Assembly (NCBI RefSeq): GCF_030818655.1
Contig: NZ_JAUTAN010000001.1
Location: forward strand, 2,046,001-2,110,000
Length of the DNA stretch: 64,000 bases
DNA from: Nocardioides zeae
GTDB taxonomy: Bacteria; Actinomycetota; Actinomycetes; Propionibacteriales; Nocardioidaceae
Reading direction: 5' to 3'
The translations under genes were made by a program, and so were the position numbers. Each line of letters opens with the position of its first letter. Within the stretch, counting starts at the first letter, position 1. Of the stretch, positions 1 to 8,321 are shown piece by piece. A model generated the notes under the pieces. The model made no database searches. It was not told where the DNA came from and saw only the letters and a list, made by a program, of their open reading frames with translations.

Positions 1-766
1 CGCCGCCGATGCGCACGACGAACGCGCTCACGATAGCGACGAAGAAGACGCGCACGAACCCGGCGCCCTTGCTCACCGCGGTGCGTGCACCGAGGTAGGC
101 GCCGACGATGTTGGCGACACCGACGGCCAGGCCGACCCCCCACAGCACCGCGCCCTGGGGGATGAAGACGACGAGCGCCGCGACGTTGGTCGCCCAGTTC
201 GCGAGGCGGGCGTTGGCCGACGCGGTGAGGAAGTCGTAGCCGACGAGTCCGACGAGGGCCAGCACGAAGAACGAGCCGGTGCCCGGCCCGAGCGCCCCGT
301 CGTAGAAACCCACGAGCAGCCCCGTGACGACCGCCGCGACGAGGTGGCCCCGCCGCTCCCACCGCAGCCGCGTCTCCGAGCCCAGGTCGGGCCGGAACAG
401 CACGTAGGCGCCCACCCCGACGAGCACCACCAGGATGATCGGCTGGAAGGCCTCCTTCGGGATGAAGGACGCGACGGCCGCGCCCCCCATCGACCCCAGG
501 AACGCCATCAGCATGAGCGGCCCGAACGTCGCCGGGTCGGGCCGCACCCGCCGGTAGTACGTCGCCGCGCTGACCGTCACCCCGAGCGCGGAGGCCAGCT
601 TGTTGGTCGCCAGCACCTGCACGGGCGTCGCGCCCGGGAGCGCGAGGAGCAGGCTGGGCAGCTGCACGAGCCCACCGCCGCCGACCACCGCGTCGACGTA
701 CCCGGCGACGAACCCGGCGACGACCAGCAGGGCGAGGACCTGACCGGAGACGCCGAGGTCGATCAC
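1..766 (-). CDS. TSUP (TauE/SafE) family sulfite/anion exporter, C-terminus outside window
   Basis: Integral membrane exporter of the TSUP family, whose members move sulfite, sulfoacetate or related organosulfur anions out of the cell. The N-terminal half carries the family's glycine-rich signature (VDAVVGGGGLVQLP near residue 25) and the second internal repeat shows FYDGALGPGTGSF near residue 155. Several hydrophobic segments alternate with short loops. The GTG start overlaps the stop of the response-regulator gene upstream by GTGA, so the two are probably translationally coupled in one unit with the cystathionine beta-synthase gene. A sulfur exporter next to a transsulfuration enzyme fits sulfur handling, but the substrate is inference. 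The reading frame is open at the left window edge. Confidence 0.85.
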   Translation of the reverse strand, partial: MIDLGVSGQVLALLVVAGFVAGYVDAVVGGGGLVQLPSLLLALPGATPVQVLATNKLASALGVTVSAATYYRRVRPDPATFGPLMLMAFLGSMGGAAVASFIPKEAFQPIILVVLVGVGAYVLFRPDLGSETRLRWERRGHLVAAVVTGLLVGFYDGALGPGTGSFFVLALVGLVGYDFLTASANARLANWATNVAALVVFIPQGAVLWGVGLAVGVANIVGAYLGARTAVSKGAGFVRVFFVAIVSAFVVRIGG

Positions 767-1422
767 CGGCCGCGCACGCGCCGGTGCAGCACGTCGGGCG
801 AGAAGCCCTTGTCGAGCGCCCAGAGCACCGCCTGGCTACGACGGTTGACCTCCGCCTTGCGGTAGGCGTGCCGGAGGTAGGTCTTCACCGAGTTGATGCT
901 CACGTGGAGCAGCTCGGCGATCTCCTGGTTGCTGTGACCCACCGCGAGCAAGGCCATCACCTCGGACTCGCGCTCGGTGAGGCCGTCCGCCCGGCCGGGC
1001 CAGTCGCGCGCGCCCTCGACCCCGGCGCCGTTGTCGACCGAGGGAGCCGCCGTGTGGCCGATGTCGGGGGTGCCGCCGCGGTGGATGTCCTCGAGGGCCG
1101 CCACCAGCCGGGCGGCGGAGAGCGTCTTCGACAGGCACGCCACGGCGCCCCAGTCGAGCGCACGCTGCCACACGTCGGGCTCGCTCTCCCAGGTGTAGGC
1201 CACGACGGGGGTCCCGGCCGGCGCCACGTCCTCGACCCGCACGTTGTCCATCGACTGCGCGAACGTGTCGAAGAGGACGAGGTCGGCGTGGTCGCTCACC
1301 GGGATGTTGGCGGCGATCTCGACGACGCGCACCTGCGCGGCGTACGGCGCGAGCATGCGCGTCAGGCCGGCGACGACGACCTCGTAGTCGTTGACGAGCG
1401 CGAGCCGGAGCGGGCCGCGCAT
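763..1422 (-). CDS. LuxR/NarL-family response regulator
   Basis: 219-residue two-domain regulator. Residues 6-120 form a receiver domain with an acidic pocket (Asp12), a probable phosphoacceptor Asp52 in VLFDTFA and the conserved Lys99 in LSK. The acidic pocket has one Asp after an Asn (VNDYE) instead of the usual pair, so phosphorylation should not be assumed. Residues about 145-205 are a LuxR helix-turn-helix (LTERESEVMALLA, HSNQEIAELLHVS, NSVKTYLRHAYRK). The ATG overlaps the stop of the upstream CBS gene by ATGA, and its own stop overlaps the TSUP gene start. No histidine kinase gene is visible nearby, so its signal is unknown. Confidence 0.85.
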   Translation of the reverse strand: MRGPLRLALVNDYEVVVAGLTRMLAPYAAQVRVVEIAANIPVSDHADLVLFDTFAQSMDNVRVEDVAPAGTPVVAYTWESEPDVWQRALDWGAVACLSKTLSAARLVAALEDIHRGGTPDIGHTAAPSVDNGAGVEGARDWPGRADGLTERESEVMALLAVGHSNQEIAELLHVSINSVKTYLRHAYRKAEVNRRSQAVLWALDKGFSPDVLHRRVRGR

Positions 1423-2831
1423 CAGGCGCCCGCCAGCTGCGCGAGGAGGTCCTGCCGGGTCACGACGCCGACGGGCTTGCCGTCCTCGTGGACGAGCAGG
1501 GCGTCGGCCCCCTCGAGCAGGGTGACGGCGTCGCTCGCAGCGGCGGACGAGCCGATGGTGGGGAGGGCGGGCGACATGTGGTCCTCCACGCGGTCGGTGA
1601 GGCGCGCACGCCCCGTGAAGAGGGCGTCGAGCAGGTCGCGCTCGGAGACCGAGCCGGCCACCTCGGCCGCCACCACGGGCGGCTCGGCGCGCACGACGGG
1701 CATCTGGCTCACGCCGTACTCCTGCAGGATGTGGACCGCCTCGGCGATCGTCTCGCTGGGGTGCGTGTGCACCAGGTCGGGCAGCTGTCCGCTCTTGCCG
1801 CGCAGCACGTCCCCCACCGTCCGGTCGGAGCTGGGGGCGAGGAAGCCGTACTGGCCGAGCCACTCGTCGTTGAACACCTTCGTGAGGTACCCACGACCCG
1901 AGTCCGGTAGCAGCACGACGATGACGGCGTCGCGGCCCTCCGGCGTGCCCTCGAGCTCGGCCGCCACCTGGGCGGCCGCGAAGGCGGCCATGCCGCTGGA
2001 GCCGCCGACGAGCAGCGCCTCCTCGCGGGCCATGCGACGGGTGAACGCGAACGAGTCGGCGTCGGAGACCTCGATGACGCGGTCGGCGACGGAGCGGTCG
2101 TAGGTCTCGGGCCAGAAGTCCTCGCCCACGCCCTCGACCAGGTACGGCCGGCCCGTGCCGCCCGAGTAGACCGAGCCGGCCGGGTCGGCGCCGATGACCT
2201 GGACGTCCCGGCCCCCACGTTCGGCGGAGCGCTCCTTGAGGTAGCGGCCGACGCCGCTGATCGTGCCGCCGGTGCCCATCCCGGTCACGAAGTGCGTGAT
2301 GCGGCCCTCGGTCTGCCGCCAGATCTCGGGACCGGTCGTCTCGTAGTGCGAGCGCGGGTTGTGCTGGTTGGCGTACTGGTTCGGCTTCCAGGCGCCCGGC
2401 TGCGAGGACAGGCGGTCGGAGACGTTGTAGTAGGAGTCCGGGTGCTCCGGCGCGACCGCGGTGGGGCAGACGACCACCTCCGCGCCGTACGCCCGGAGCA
2501 CGTTGCGCTTGTCCTCGCTGACCTTGTCGGGGCAGACGAAGACGCACTTGTAGCCGCGCTGCTGGGCGACCATCGCGAGCCCGACGCCGGTGTTGCCCGA
2601 CGTGGGCTCGACGATCGTGCCGCCGGGCTGCAGCTCCCCCGACGCCTCGGCGGCGTCGATCATGCGGGTCGCGATGCGGTCCTTCACGGACCCGCCGGGG
2701 TTGAGGTACTCCACCTTCGCGAGCACCACCGGGCCCTCGCCGGGGACCGCCGGCGGGCGGTCCAGCACCCGGGAGAGCTGCACCAACGGGGTGTCGCCCA
2801 CGAGGTCGAGGACAGAGGTCACGAACTCCAT
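1422..2831 (-). CDS. cbs: Cystathionine beta-synthase (PLP enzyme with C-terminal CBS domains)
   Basis: 469 residues, close to the mycobacterial enzyme. It condenses serine (or O-acetylserine) with homocysteine to give cystathionine in reverse transsulfuration. The PLP lysine is in NPGGSVKDR (Lys50), the phosphate/substrate loop is SGNTGVG near residue 80, and the glycine-rich GMGTGGTISG loop follows near 185. A CBS-domain pair fills residues about 335-465, the usual regulatory module. It is first in a tightly overlapping cbs-regulator-exporter operon. The ATG lies 6 bases after a TAGATT box, with no Shine-Dalgarno, so translation is probably leaderless. A cysteine synthase with CBS domains is an alternative reading. 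Confidence 0.9.
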   Translation of the reverse strand: MEFVTSVLDLVGDTPLVQLSRVLDRPPAVPGEGPVVLAKVEYLNPGGSVKDRIATRMIDAAEASGELQPGGTIVEPTSGNTGVGLAMVAQQRGYKCVFVCPDKVSEDKRNVLRAYGAEVVVCPTAVAPEHPDSYYNVSDRLSSQPGAWKPNQYANQHNPRSHYETTGPEIWRQTEGRITHFVTGMGTGGTISGVGRYLKERSAERGGRDVQVIGADPAGSVYSGGTGRPYLVEGVGEDFWPETYDRSVADRVIEVSDADSFAFTRRMAREEALLVGGSSGMAAFAAAQVAAELEGTPEGRDAVIVVLLPDSGRGYLTKVFNDEWLGQYGFLAPSSDRTVGDVLRGKSGQLPDLVHTHPSETIAEAVHILQEYGVSQMPVVRAEPPVVAAEVAGSVSERDLLDALFTGRARLTDRVEDHMSPALPTIGSSAAASDAVTLLEGADALLVHEDGKPVGVVTRQDLLAQLAGA

Positions 2832-2837
2832 GGGTGC

Positions 2838-2864
2838 AATCTACTGTCGCCGGGTCCGTAGAGT
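2838..2864. promoter_or_regulatory. Back-to-back leaderless promoters between cbs and the GDSL hydrolase gene
   Basis: On the minus strand TAGATT (2843-2838) is followed by 6 bases and the cbs ATG. On the plus strand TAGAGT (2859-2864) is followed by 6 bases and the GTG of the hydrolase gene. Neither gene has a ribosome-binding site. Both match the TANNNT-N6/7-start arrangement of actinobacterial leaderless mRNAs. The whole intergenic region is 39 bases, so each -35 region falls on or beyond the opposing -10. Confidence 0.65.
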
Positions 2865-2870
2865 GGCGGG

Positions 2871-3914
2871 GTGGGGAAAGCAGCAGCAGCCAGGAAGCTC
2901 GCGGCCGCCGCTGCCTACGGGGGCGGTGGGCTCTCCGTGGTGGGCGCGGGGCTCTACGGACTCCTGCGCGCCGAGGCGACGATCGCGCGCAAGACCATCG
3001 GGGAACCACGGCAGGACCCCCCTCCCGACGCGACCGGCTGGTATGGCCGCGGACGCCCCGGACCGGCCTTCAAGGTGGTGCTGCTGGGCGACTCGCTCGC
3101 GGCGGGGTACGGCGTGGAGCGGGTCGAGCAGACGCCGGGCGCACTCCTGGCCTCGGGCCTGGCGCAGCACGCCGACCGGCGGGTCTACCTGCGCAAGCTG
3201 GCCGTGGTCGGCGCGCAGTCGAGCGGGCTCGCGCCCCAGGTCGACCGGGCGCTGCCCATCGAGCCGGACGTCGCGGTCATCGTGATCGGCGGCAACGACG
3301 TGACCCACATGGCCAAGCCGTCCGACTCGGTGCAGCACCTCGCGGAGGCCGTGCGCCGCTTCCGGGCCGCCGGCTGCGAGGTCGTGGTCGGCACCTGTCC
3401 CGACCTCGGCACCATCAAGCCGATCCCCCCGCCGCTCAAGCAGATCGCCCGCTCCTGGTCGCGCCGGCTCGCGGCCGCCCAGACGATCGCGACCGTCGAG
3501 GAGGAGGGGCGCTCCGTCTCGCTGGGCTCCGTGCTCGGGCCGGAGTTCGCCGCCGCCCCGGCGCTGCTGTTCGGCCCCGACCAGTTCCACCCGTCGGCGG
3601 ACGGCTACCAGCAGATGGCGGCGCTCATGCTGCCCTCGCTGCTCGCCAGCCTGGGCCAGGAGCCGGACGACGAGCGCCTGCCCGAGGCCTTCCGCGGCGA
3701 GCGCGTGCTGCCGATCGCGCAGGCCGCGATCGAGGCCGTCCGCACGCCCGGCACCGAGCTGGGCGGCACGGAGGTCGCGGGCAACCGCCGCGGCACCCGC
3801 GGGCGCTGGGTAGAGCTGCGCCACCGCCGCCGCCGCGCCGACGGCCCGACCGACGGCCCCGACGACCGCGAGCACGACCCCGTCTCCGTCGAGGGGCCGG
3901 CCGCGGGCGCCTAG
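2871..3914 (+). CDS. SGNH/GDSL-family lipase/esterase-like hydrolase
   Basis: 347 residues. An N-terminal hydrophobic stretch (residues 8-32) looks like a membrane anchor or uncleaved signal. The catalytic SGNH blocks are visible: block I GDSLAAG (73-79, nucleophile Ser), GGND block III (140-143) and DQFHPS block V (237-242, catalytic Asp/His). The C-terminal 50 residues are Arg/Asp-rich and probably disordered. The family hydrolyses esters of lipids, cell-wall sugars or small acyl compounds; the substrate here is unknown. GTG at 2871 is chosen because a TAGAGT box ends exactly 6 bases before it. Its 3' end faces the 31-bp repeat region. Confidence 0.85.
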   Translation: MGKAAAARKLAAAAAYGGGGLSVVGAGLYGLLRAEATIARKTIGEPRQDPPPDATGWYGRGRPGPAFKVVLLGDSLAAGYGVERVEQTPGALLASGLAQHADRRVYLRKLAVVGAQSSGLAPQVDRALPIEPDVAVIVIGGNDVTHMAKPSDSVQHLAEAVRRFRAAGCEVVVGTCPDLGTIKPIPPPLKQIARSWSRRLAAAQTIATVEEEGRSVSLGSVLGPEFAAAPALLFGPDQFHPSADGYQQMAALMLPSLLASLGQEPDDERLPEAFRGERVLPIAQAAIEAVRTPGTELGGTEVAGNRRGTRGRWVELRHRRRRADGPTDGPDDREHDPVSVEGPAAGA

Positions 3915-3926
3915 GTTTCGCGCGCC

Positions 3927-4236
3927 GAGTTGGGTCGTACGCCGCGGCGTACGCGTCGAGTTGGGTCGTGCGGCGCGGCATACGCGTCGAGTTGGGTCGT
4001 ACGGCGCGGCGTACGCGTCGAGTTGGGTCGTACGGCGCGGCGTACGCGCCGAGTTGTCTTGTACGCCGCGGCGTACGCGTCGAGGTGGGTCGTGCGGCAC
4101 GGCATACGCGTCGAGTTGGGTCGTACGCCGCGGCATATGCGTCGAGTTGGCTCGTATGCCGCGGCGTACGCGCCGAGTTGTCTTGTACGCCGCGGTGCGC
4201 GCGTCGAGTTGGGAGTTGTGCGCCATCCGGGCCGGG
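3927..4236 (+). repeat. Array A: ten 31-bp tandem units with a palindromic core (last one truncated)
   Basis: GAG that opens each unit recurs at 3927, 3958, 3989, 4020, 4051, 4082, 4113, 4144, 4175 and 4206, exactly 31 bases apart. Each unit is a near-constant lead (GAGTTGGGTC or GAGTTGTCTT), a 16-base core whose ideal form GTACGCCGCGGCGTAC is a perfect palindrome, and a GCGTC or GCGCC tail. Core variants recur every fourth unit (units 2 and 6 GTGCGGC-CATAC, units 4 and 8 with GCGCC tails followed by GTTGTCTT), so there is a 124-bp higher-order period. Spacers are not unique, which separates this from a CRISPR array. It lies between the ends of two convergent genes. Confidence 0.95.
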
Positions 4237-4290
4237 CGGGCGGTCGGCCCCCGGGCGAGGAGAATGCGCGCAGCCGACGGGCCGGACAAA

Positions 4291-4361
4291 GAAAACGCGG
4301 ACGGGACGGGCCCGGCAATCCGCGTTTTCCTTCTCCACTGCGGGGAGGCGTCCGCGTTTTC
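4291..4361. repeat. Inverted and direct copies of GAAAACGCGGA between the two arrays
   Basis: GAAAACGCGGA at 4291-4301 is matched by its exact reverse complement TCCGCGTTTTC at 4319-4329 and again at 4351-4361. The motif is A/T-tracted, unlike the surrounding GC-rich DNA, and sits in the 200-base centre separating array A from the inverted array B. The first pair could form an 11-bp stem with a 17-base loop. Function unknown. Confidence 0.8.
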
Positions 4362-4426
4362 TTGCGAGCGTCGCAGGCTGGGGGGCCGACAACCGGGGCC
4401 CTGCTCGGTGCCCGTTCCGCCGCGGC

Positions 4427-4644
4427 GTACATGACAACTCGACGCGCCGACCGCGCCGTACATCCCAACTCGACACACCCGCCGCGGCATACATGACAAC
4501 TCGGCGCGCCCACCGCGCCGTACATCCCAACTCGACACACCCGCCGCGGCATACATGACAACTCGACGCATCTGCCGCGCCGTACGACCCAACTCGACGC
4601 ATCTGCCGCGCCGTACGACCCAACTCGACGCACCCCACCAGGAC
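4427..4644 (-). repeat. Array B: seven 31-bp units in the opposite orientation
   Basis: The ACTCG element (reverse complement of the array A lead) recurs at 4437, 4468, 4499, 4530, 4561, 4592 and 4623, again exactly 31 bases apart. Read on the minus strand the units have the same lead-core-tail build as array A, with cores such as GTACGGCGCGG. Leads alternate between GAGTTGTCAT and GAGTTGGGAT in the first units, a 62-bp period, and the last two units are near-identical. Arrays A and B therefore point at each other across about 200 bases. Confidence 0.93.
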
Positions 4645-4698
4645 GCGCCGACGGCGCCGACCCCGAGGGGGTCGACGCCGTCGTGGTGCTGCGGTGGG

Positions 4699-5565
4699 TC
4701 AGTCCTGGCTGAAGATCGCCAGGAGGCGGAGCAGGTTCGTGTAGATCCAGACCAGGCTCACCGTCATGGCGAACGCCGCACGCCACGACTCGCGCTCGTC
4801 GATGCCGAAGCGGATGCCCTGCTCGACGTAGTCGAAGTCGAGGATCAGCATGAAGACACCGAGCACGAGGCCGGCGACGGCGAACAGGATGCCGAGGCCA
4901 CCGAAGCCGAACAGGCCGAGCTCCGCACCGAAGGCGGAGAGCAGCAGCTCCATCAGGCCGAGGCCGAGCATGCCGAACATCGCCGCGACGACGAACTTCC
5001 GGAACTTGTCGCCGACCTGGATGTTGAGGACCTTGTAGGCCGCCAGCGTGCCCGCGAAGGCCGCGAACGTGCCGATCACCGCGCCGGTGACGACGCCGCC
5101 ACCCGCGAAGCTGTCGAACACCTTGCTGATCGCGCCCATCGCGACGCCCTCGGCGACGGCGAAGACGAGCACGAGTGCGGGGCTGACCACGCGCTTGAAC
5201 GAGTTGACCAGCGACAGGCCGAAGGCCGCGATGCTGCCGACGAAGGCGAGCATCATCGCGCGGGACGCGCCGACGTCGGTCGCCACGTCACCGATCACGA
5301 TCCAGGTCGCGAGGGCGCTGAGGATGACCACGCCGAGCGTGATCGCGGCGCTCTGCACGACCGAGTCGATGGTCATGCGGCGCGTGGGCGTCGAACCAGG
5401 GCCCGTGGCGCGGGACATGTCCCACGTCGACGGGTCACCGTTGCCGTACTGCCCCTGGTCGTAGCCGTAGCCGGCGCCGCCGGCGTACGTCTGCTGACCG
5501 TGGGCGTTGGCGGCCGACCCGTTGAACTCGGCCGATCGCCTGAACACCGGGTTGTTGCTCTGCAT
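4699..5565 (-). CDS. Bax inhibitor-1/YccA family membrane protein
   Basis: 288 residues. A Gly/Tyr/Gln-rich soluble N-terminus (about 65 residues, YGYDQGQYG) precedes seven hydrophobic segments, the topology of the BI-1/TMBIM family. The C-terminal pattern FDYVEQGIRFGIDERESWRAAFAMTVSLVWIY is the usual family signature with acidic residues in the last helices, linked in homologues to pH-gated calcium leak. In bacteria the role is poorly known. The ATG has an AAGGAG Shine-Dalgarno. It is transcribed toward the repeat arrays, converging with the GDSL gene. Confidence 0.88.
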   Translation of the reverse strand: MQSNNPVFRRSAEFNGSAANAHGQQTYAGGAGYGYDQGQYGNGDPSTWDMSRATGPGSTPTRRMTIDSVVQSAAITLGVVILSALATWIVIGDVATDVGASRAMMLAFVGSIAAFGLSLVNSFKRVVSPALVLVFAVAEGVAMGAISKVFDSFAGGGVVTGAVIGTFAAFAGTLAAYKVLNIQVGDKFRKFVVAAMFGMLGLGLMELLLSAFGAELGLFGFGGLGILFAVAGLVLGVFMLILDFDYVEQGIRFGIDERESWRAAFAMTVSLVWIYTNLLRLLAIFSQD

Positions 5566-5662
5566 GGGGAGTCACTCCTTCATAGGGGCTCGTGCCTAGG
5601 ACAACGCACGAGTCGTCCCCGTCGTTCCCGATCCTCCGGACGACAACGGGGTGGTGCAGGCC

Positions 5663-8248
5663 TCAGCCGCCCGACTTCGCGCTGCGACGCACGCTCAGGT
5701 AGCCGAGGAGGACGAAGACGGCCGTCAGGCCGCCCAGGACGAACAGGTCGAGCACCCACTGGTCGACGTCGCCGGCCCAGAGCGTGTCGCGCTGCTCGCC
5801 GTCGAGCAGGGTGCCCTCGGTCGTCTCCTTCGCGCGGTTGAGGTCGACGGTGGACGCCGCCGCGGCGTACCCCCACCGCGCGGGCGCGAGCCACGACAGC
5901 TGCTCGAGGATCGCGCGGCCGTTGACCGCGATGATCGCGCCCGAGAAGACCAGCTGCGTCATGACGACACCGATCACGGCCGGCATGCCCTGCTCCGAGC
6001 TCGACAGGAGCCCGGAGATGGCGAGGCCGAGGATCGCCACGGACGCGCACGTCATGCCGACGGCGATCGCGATCTCGAACCAACCCAGCCCGACGACGCC
6101 CCCGTCGTCCGGGCCGGGCAGCCCCACGGTCCCGACGAAGGCCGTGATCACGCCCTGGCCGAAGCAGAGGACGCCGTAGACGCTCACCTTGCTCAGGAGG
6201 TACGTGCCGGGTGAGAGCCCGACGGCGTACTCCCGTTGGAACACCGCCTTCTCGTTGACCAGCGCCCAGATGGTCATCACCGCGCCGATAAGCGCGGCCG
6301 CCACGATGAGGACCGTCAGGCGTTGCGTCACCTCCGCCGGGTCGTAGACCCCGCGGTCGGCGTCCGCCGTGGCGTCGAGGCCGAAGCCGCCGTCCCCCAC
6401 CGCGAGCCGGCTCAGCGCGCCGATGATGGGCGGCGTCAGCAGCAGCATCGCGAGCAGCATCTTGTCGGACGCGATGACGGACAGCGTGCGCTTGACCAGG
6501 GTCGCGAACTGCCGCGCGAACGACTGGCGCGGCGGGGCCGGCAGCGGGGCGTTGGCGAGCGCCGGCATCGCGCCCGTCCCGGCCCGCCCGCCGGGCGGCG
6601 GCGGGATGCGGCGCCAGAGGTCCGGCTCGTCGAGGAGGTCGAACACCTGCGGGTAGTCGGAGCAGCCGAAGTGCGGCAGCACCCCGCTCGGCGGGCCGAA
6701 GTAGGCCACCCGGCCTCCGGGCGCGAGGACCAGCACGTTGTCGCACACGTCGAGCGCGAGGACGGAGTGCGTCACCACGACGACGACGCGTCCCTCGTCG
6801 GCGAGCCCGCGCAGCAGGTGCATGACGTCGCGGTCCAGGCCCGGGTCGAGGCCCGAGGTGGGCTCGTCGAGGAAGAGCAGCGGGGGCGCGGTCAGCAGCT
6901 CGGTGGCGATGGAGACGCGCTTCTTCTGCCCGCCGGAGAGCTGGGTGCCGATCCGGTTGTCGACCTGCCGCTGCAGCTGCATCTGCGCCACCACGTGGTC
7001 GACCCGCTGGGCCCGCTCCTCCTTCGTCGTGTCGGGCGGCAGCCGGAGTCGCGCCGCGTACCCGAGGCCCTGCCGCACCGTCAGCTGCGGGTGCTGGATG
7101 TCCTGCTGCGGCACCAGCCCGATCTGGTGGCGCAGCTGGTCGTAGTGGGTGTAGAGGTCGTGGCCCTGCCAGATGACGTTGCCGTACGTCGCGGGGCGCG
7201 TGCCCGTCAGCGCACCGAGCGTCGTCGACTTGCCCGAGCCCGAGGGCCCGATGACCGCGGTCAGCGACGCGGGGCCGAGCTCGATCGAGACGTTGTCGAG
7301 GAGACGCCGACCGCCCTTGACCACCGTCGTGAGGTTCTCGACGACGAGCGTGCGGTCGGAGGTCGAGTTGCGGGCGAGGAGGTTGTCGCCGGTGAAGGTG
7401 AAGGTCTGGTTGCCGAGGATGACCTCGTCACCGGGGTGCAGCAGCACGCCGCCCTCGAGGCGCCGACCGTTGACGAAGGTGCCGTTGAAGGCGCCGAGGT
7501 CGCGGAGCACGATGCCGGCGGGGGCGACCTCGACCTGGACGTGGCGCCGCGACACCAGCGGGTCGTCGATGACGATGTCGCAGGCGTGGTTGCGGCCGAT
7601 CACCAGCGGCTGCCCCCTCCGGGGACCACGCGGGAGCAGGGGCTGGCCGTGAGCCAGCTGACCGGGGGCCGTGCGGGCGGCGCGCGCGCCGCCGGGCGCG
7701 GGCGCGTTCGCGGCCATGGTGCGGTCGGCCGGGGGCGGCAGGTCGAGGCCGGGCCGGGGCGGGCCCGCCGGACCCGCCGGACCCGCTGGACCCGGCGGCC
7801 CACCCGGCCCACCCGGCCCACCCGGCCGCTGCGCGACCGGAGGTCCCGTGGGCGGCGCCGGCCGCGCCGTCATGGGCGCCGTCATCGGCGGCGGCCCCGC
7901 GGGTCCACCGGGCCGGGGCGCGGCGCCGGGGACCGGCGCCACCTGCACCTGCACGGCCACGCCCCGGTTGCCGCCCACCATCACGGGGAGCGGCTCGCCG
8001 GGCGCCAGCGGGATGGACGCGATGCGCTGACCGTCGACGAGCGTGCCGTTGGTGCTGCCGAGGTCCGTCAACCACCACGAGGCACCGTCGTGGTGGAGCT
8101 CGCAGTGGTGGCGCGAGATGTCGCCGTGCGCGAGCACGAGGCTGGAGGCCTGGTCGCGCCCGATCGTCACGACGGTCCCGGGTGCGAAGGAGCGGAACTC
8201 ACCCCCGACCCCGAGCCGCAGGGTCGGACCACCTGCTCCAGCCGTCAA
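5663..8248 (-). CDS. FHA-FHA-ABC (ABCG-type) transporter, ATPase fused to permease
   Basis: About 861 residues. Two forkhead-associated domains bind phosphothreonine peptides: one near residues 15-95 (IGRDQASSLVLAHGDISRHH) and a second near 185-265 (IGRNHACDIVID, SRRHVQVE), joined by a Pro/Gly-rich linker. An ATPase follows with Walker A GPSGSGKST, signature LSGGQKKRVS, Walker B LLFLDEPTSGLD and His switch VVVTHS. The last 280 residues contain six hydrophobic segments of the ABC2 permease type. This half-transporter layout resembles mycobacterial Rv1747, controlled by Ser/Thr kinases. No ATG or GTG fits; TTG at 8248 follows AGAGGGG by about 10 bases and starts just before FHA1. Substrate unknown. 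Confidence 0.85.
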   Translation of the reverse strand: MTAGAGGPTLRLGVGGEFRSFAPGTVVTIGRDQASSLVLAHGDISRHHCELHHDGASWWLTDLGSTNGTLVDGQRIASIPLAPGEPLPVMVGGNRGVAVQVQVAPVPGAAPRPGGPAGPPPMTAPMTARPAPPTGPPVAQRPGGPGGPGGPPGPAGPAGPAGPPRPGLDLPPPADRTMAANAPAPGGARAARTAPGQLAHGQPLLPRGPRRGQPLVIGRNHACDIVIDDPLVSRRHVQVEVAPAGIVLRDLGAFNGTFVNGRRLEGGVLLHPGDEVILGNQTFTFTGDNLLARNSTSDRTLVVENLTTVVKGGRRLLDNVSIELGPASLTAVIGPSGSGKSTTLGALTGTRPATYGNVIWQGHDLYTHYDQLRHQIGLVPQQDIQHPQLTVRQGLGYAARLRLPPDTTKEERAQRVDHVVAQMQLQRQVDNRIGTQLSGGQKKRVSIATELLTAPPLLFLDEPTSGLDPGLDRDVMHLLRGLADEGRVVVVVTHSVLALDVCDNVLVLAPGGRVAYFGPPSGVLPHFGCSDYPQVFDLLDEPDLWRRIPPPPGGRAGTGAMPALANAPLPAPPRQSFARQFATLVKRTLSVIASDKMLLAMLLLTPPIIGALSRLAVGDGGFGLDATADADRGVYDPAEVTQRLTVLIVAAALIGAVMTIWALVNEKAVFQREYAVGLSPGTYLLSKVSVYGVLCFGQGVITAFVGTVGLPGPDDGGVVGLGWFEIAIAVGMTCASVAILGLAISGLLSSSEQGMPAVIGVVMTQLVFSGAIIAVNGRAILEQLSWLAPARWGYAAAASTVDLNRAKETTEGTLLDGEQRDTLWAGDVDQWVLDLFVLGGLTAVFVLLGYLSVRRSAKSGG

Positions 8249-8321
8249 CGTGACCAGTCCCCTCTGAGCGCCGGAGCCCCGACGAACCGGCGCGGGACAG
8301 GTGCAACTGCCTCGACGCGGC

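Noticed and set aside
3927-4644. CRISPR array
   Set aside because: The bases between the palindromes are also repeated and conserved, there are no unique spacers and no cas genes nearby.
2834-4786. Long open frames on both strands through the repeat arrays (up to about 580 codons)
   Set aside because: They arise because 31-bp units and GC-rich flanks lack stops; encoded proteins are Arg-rich repeats read in all frames, and they overlap real genes.
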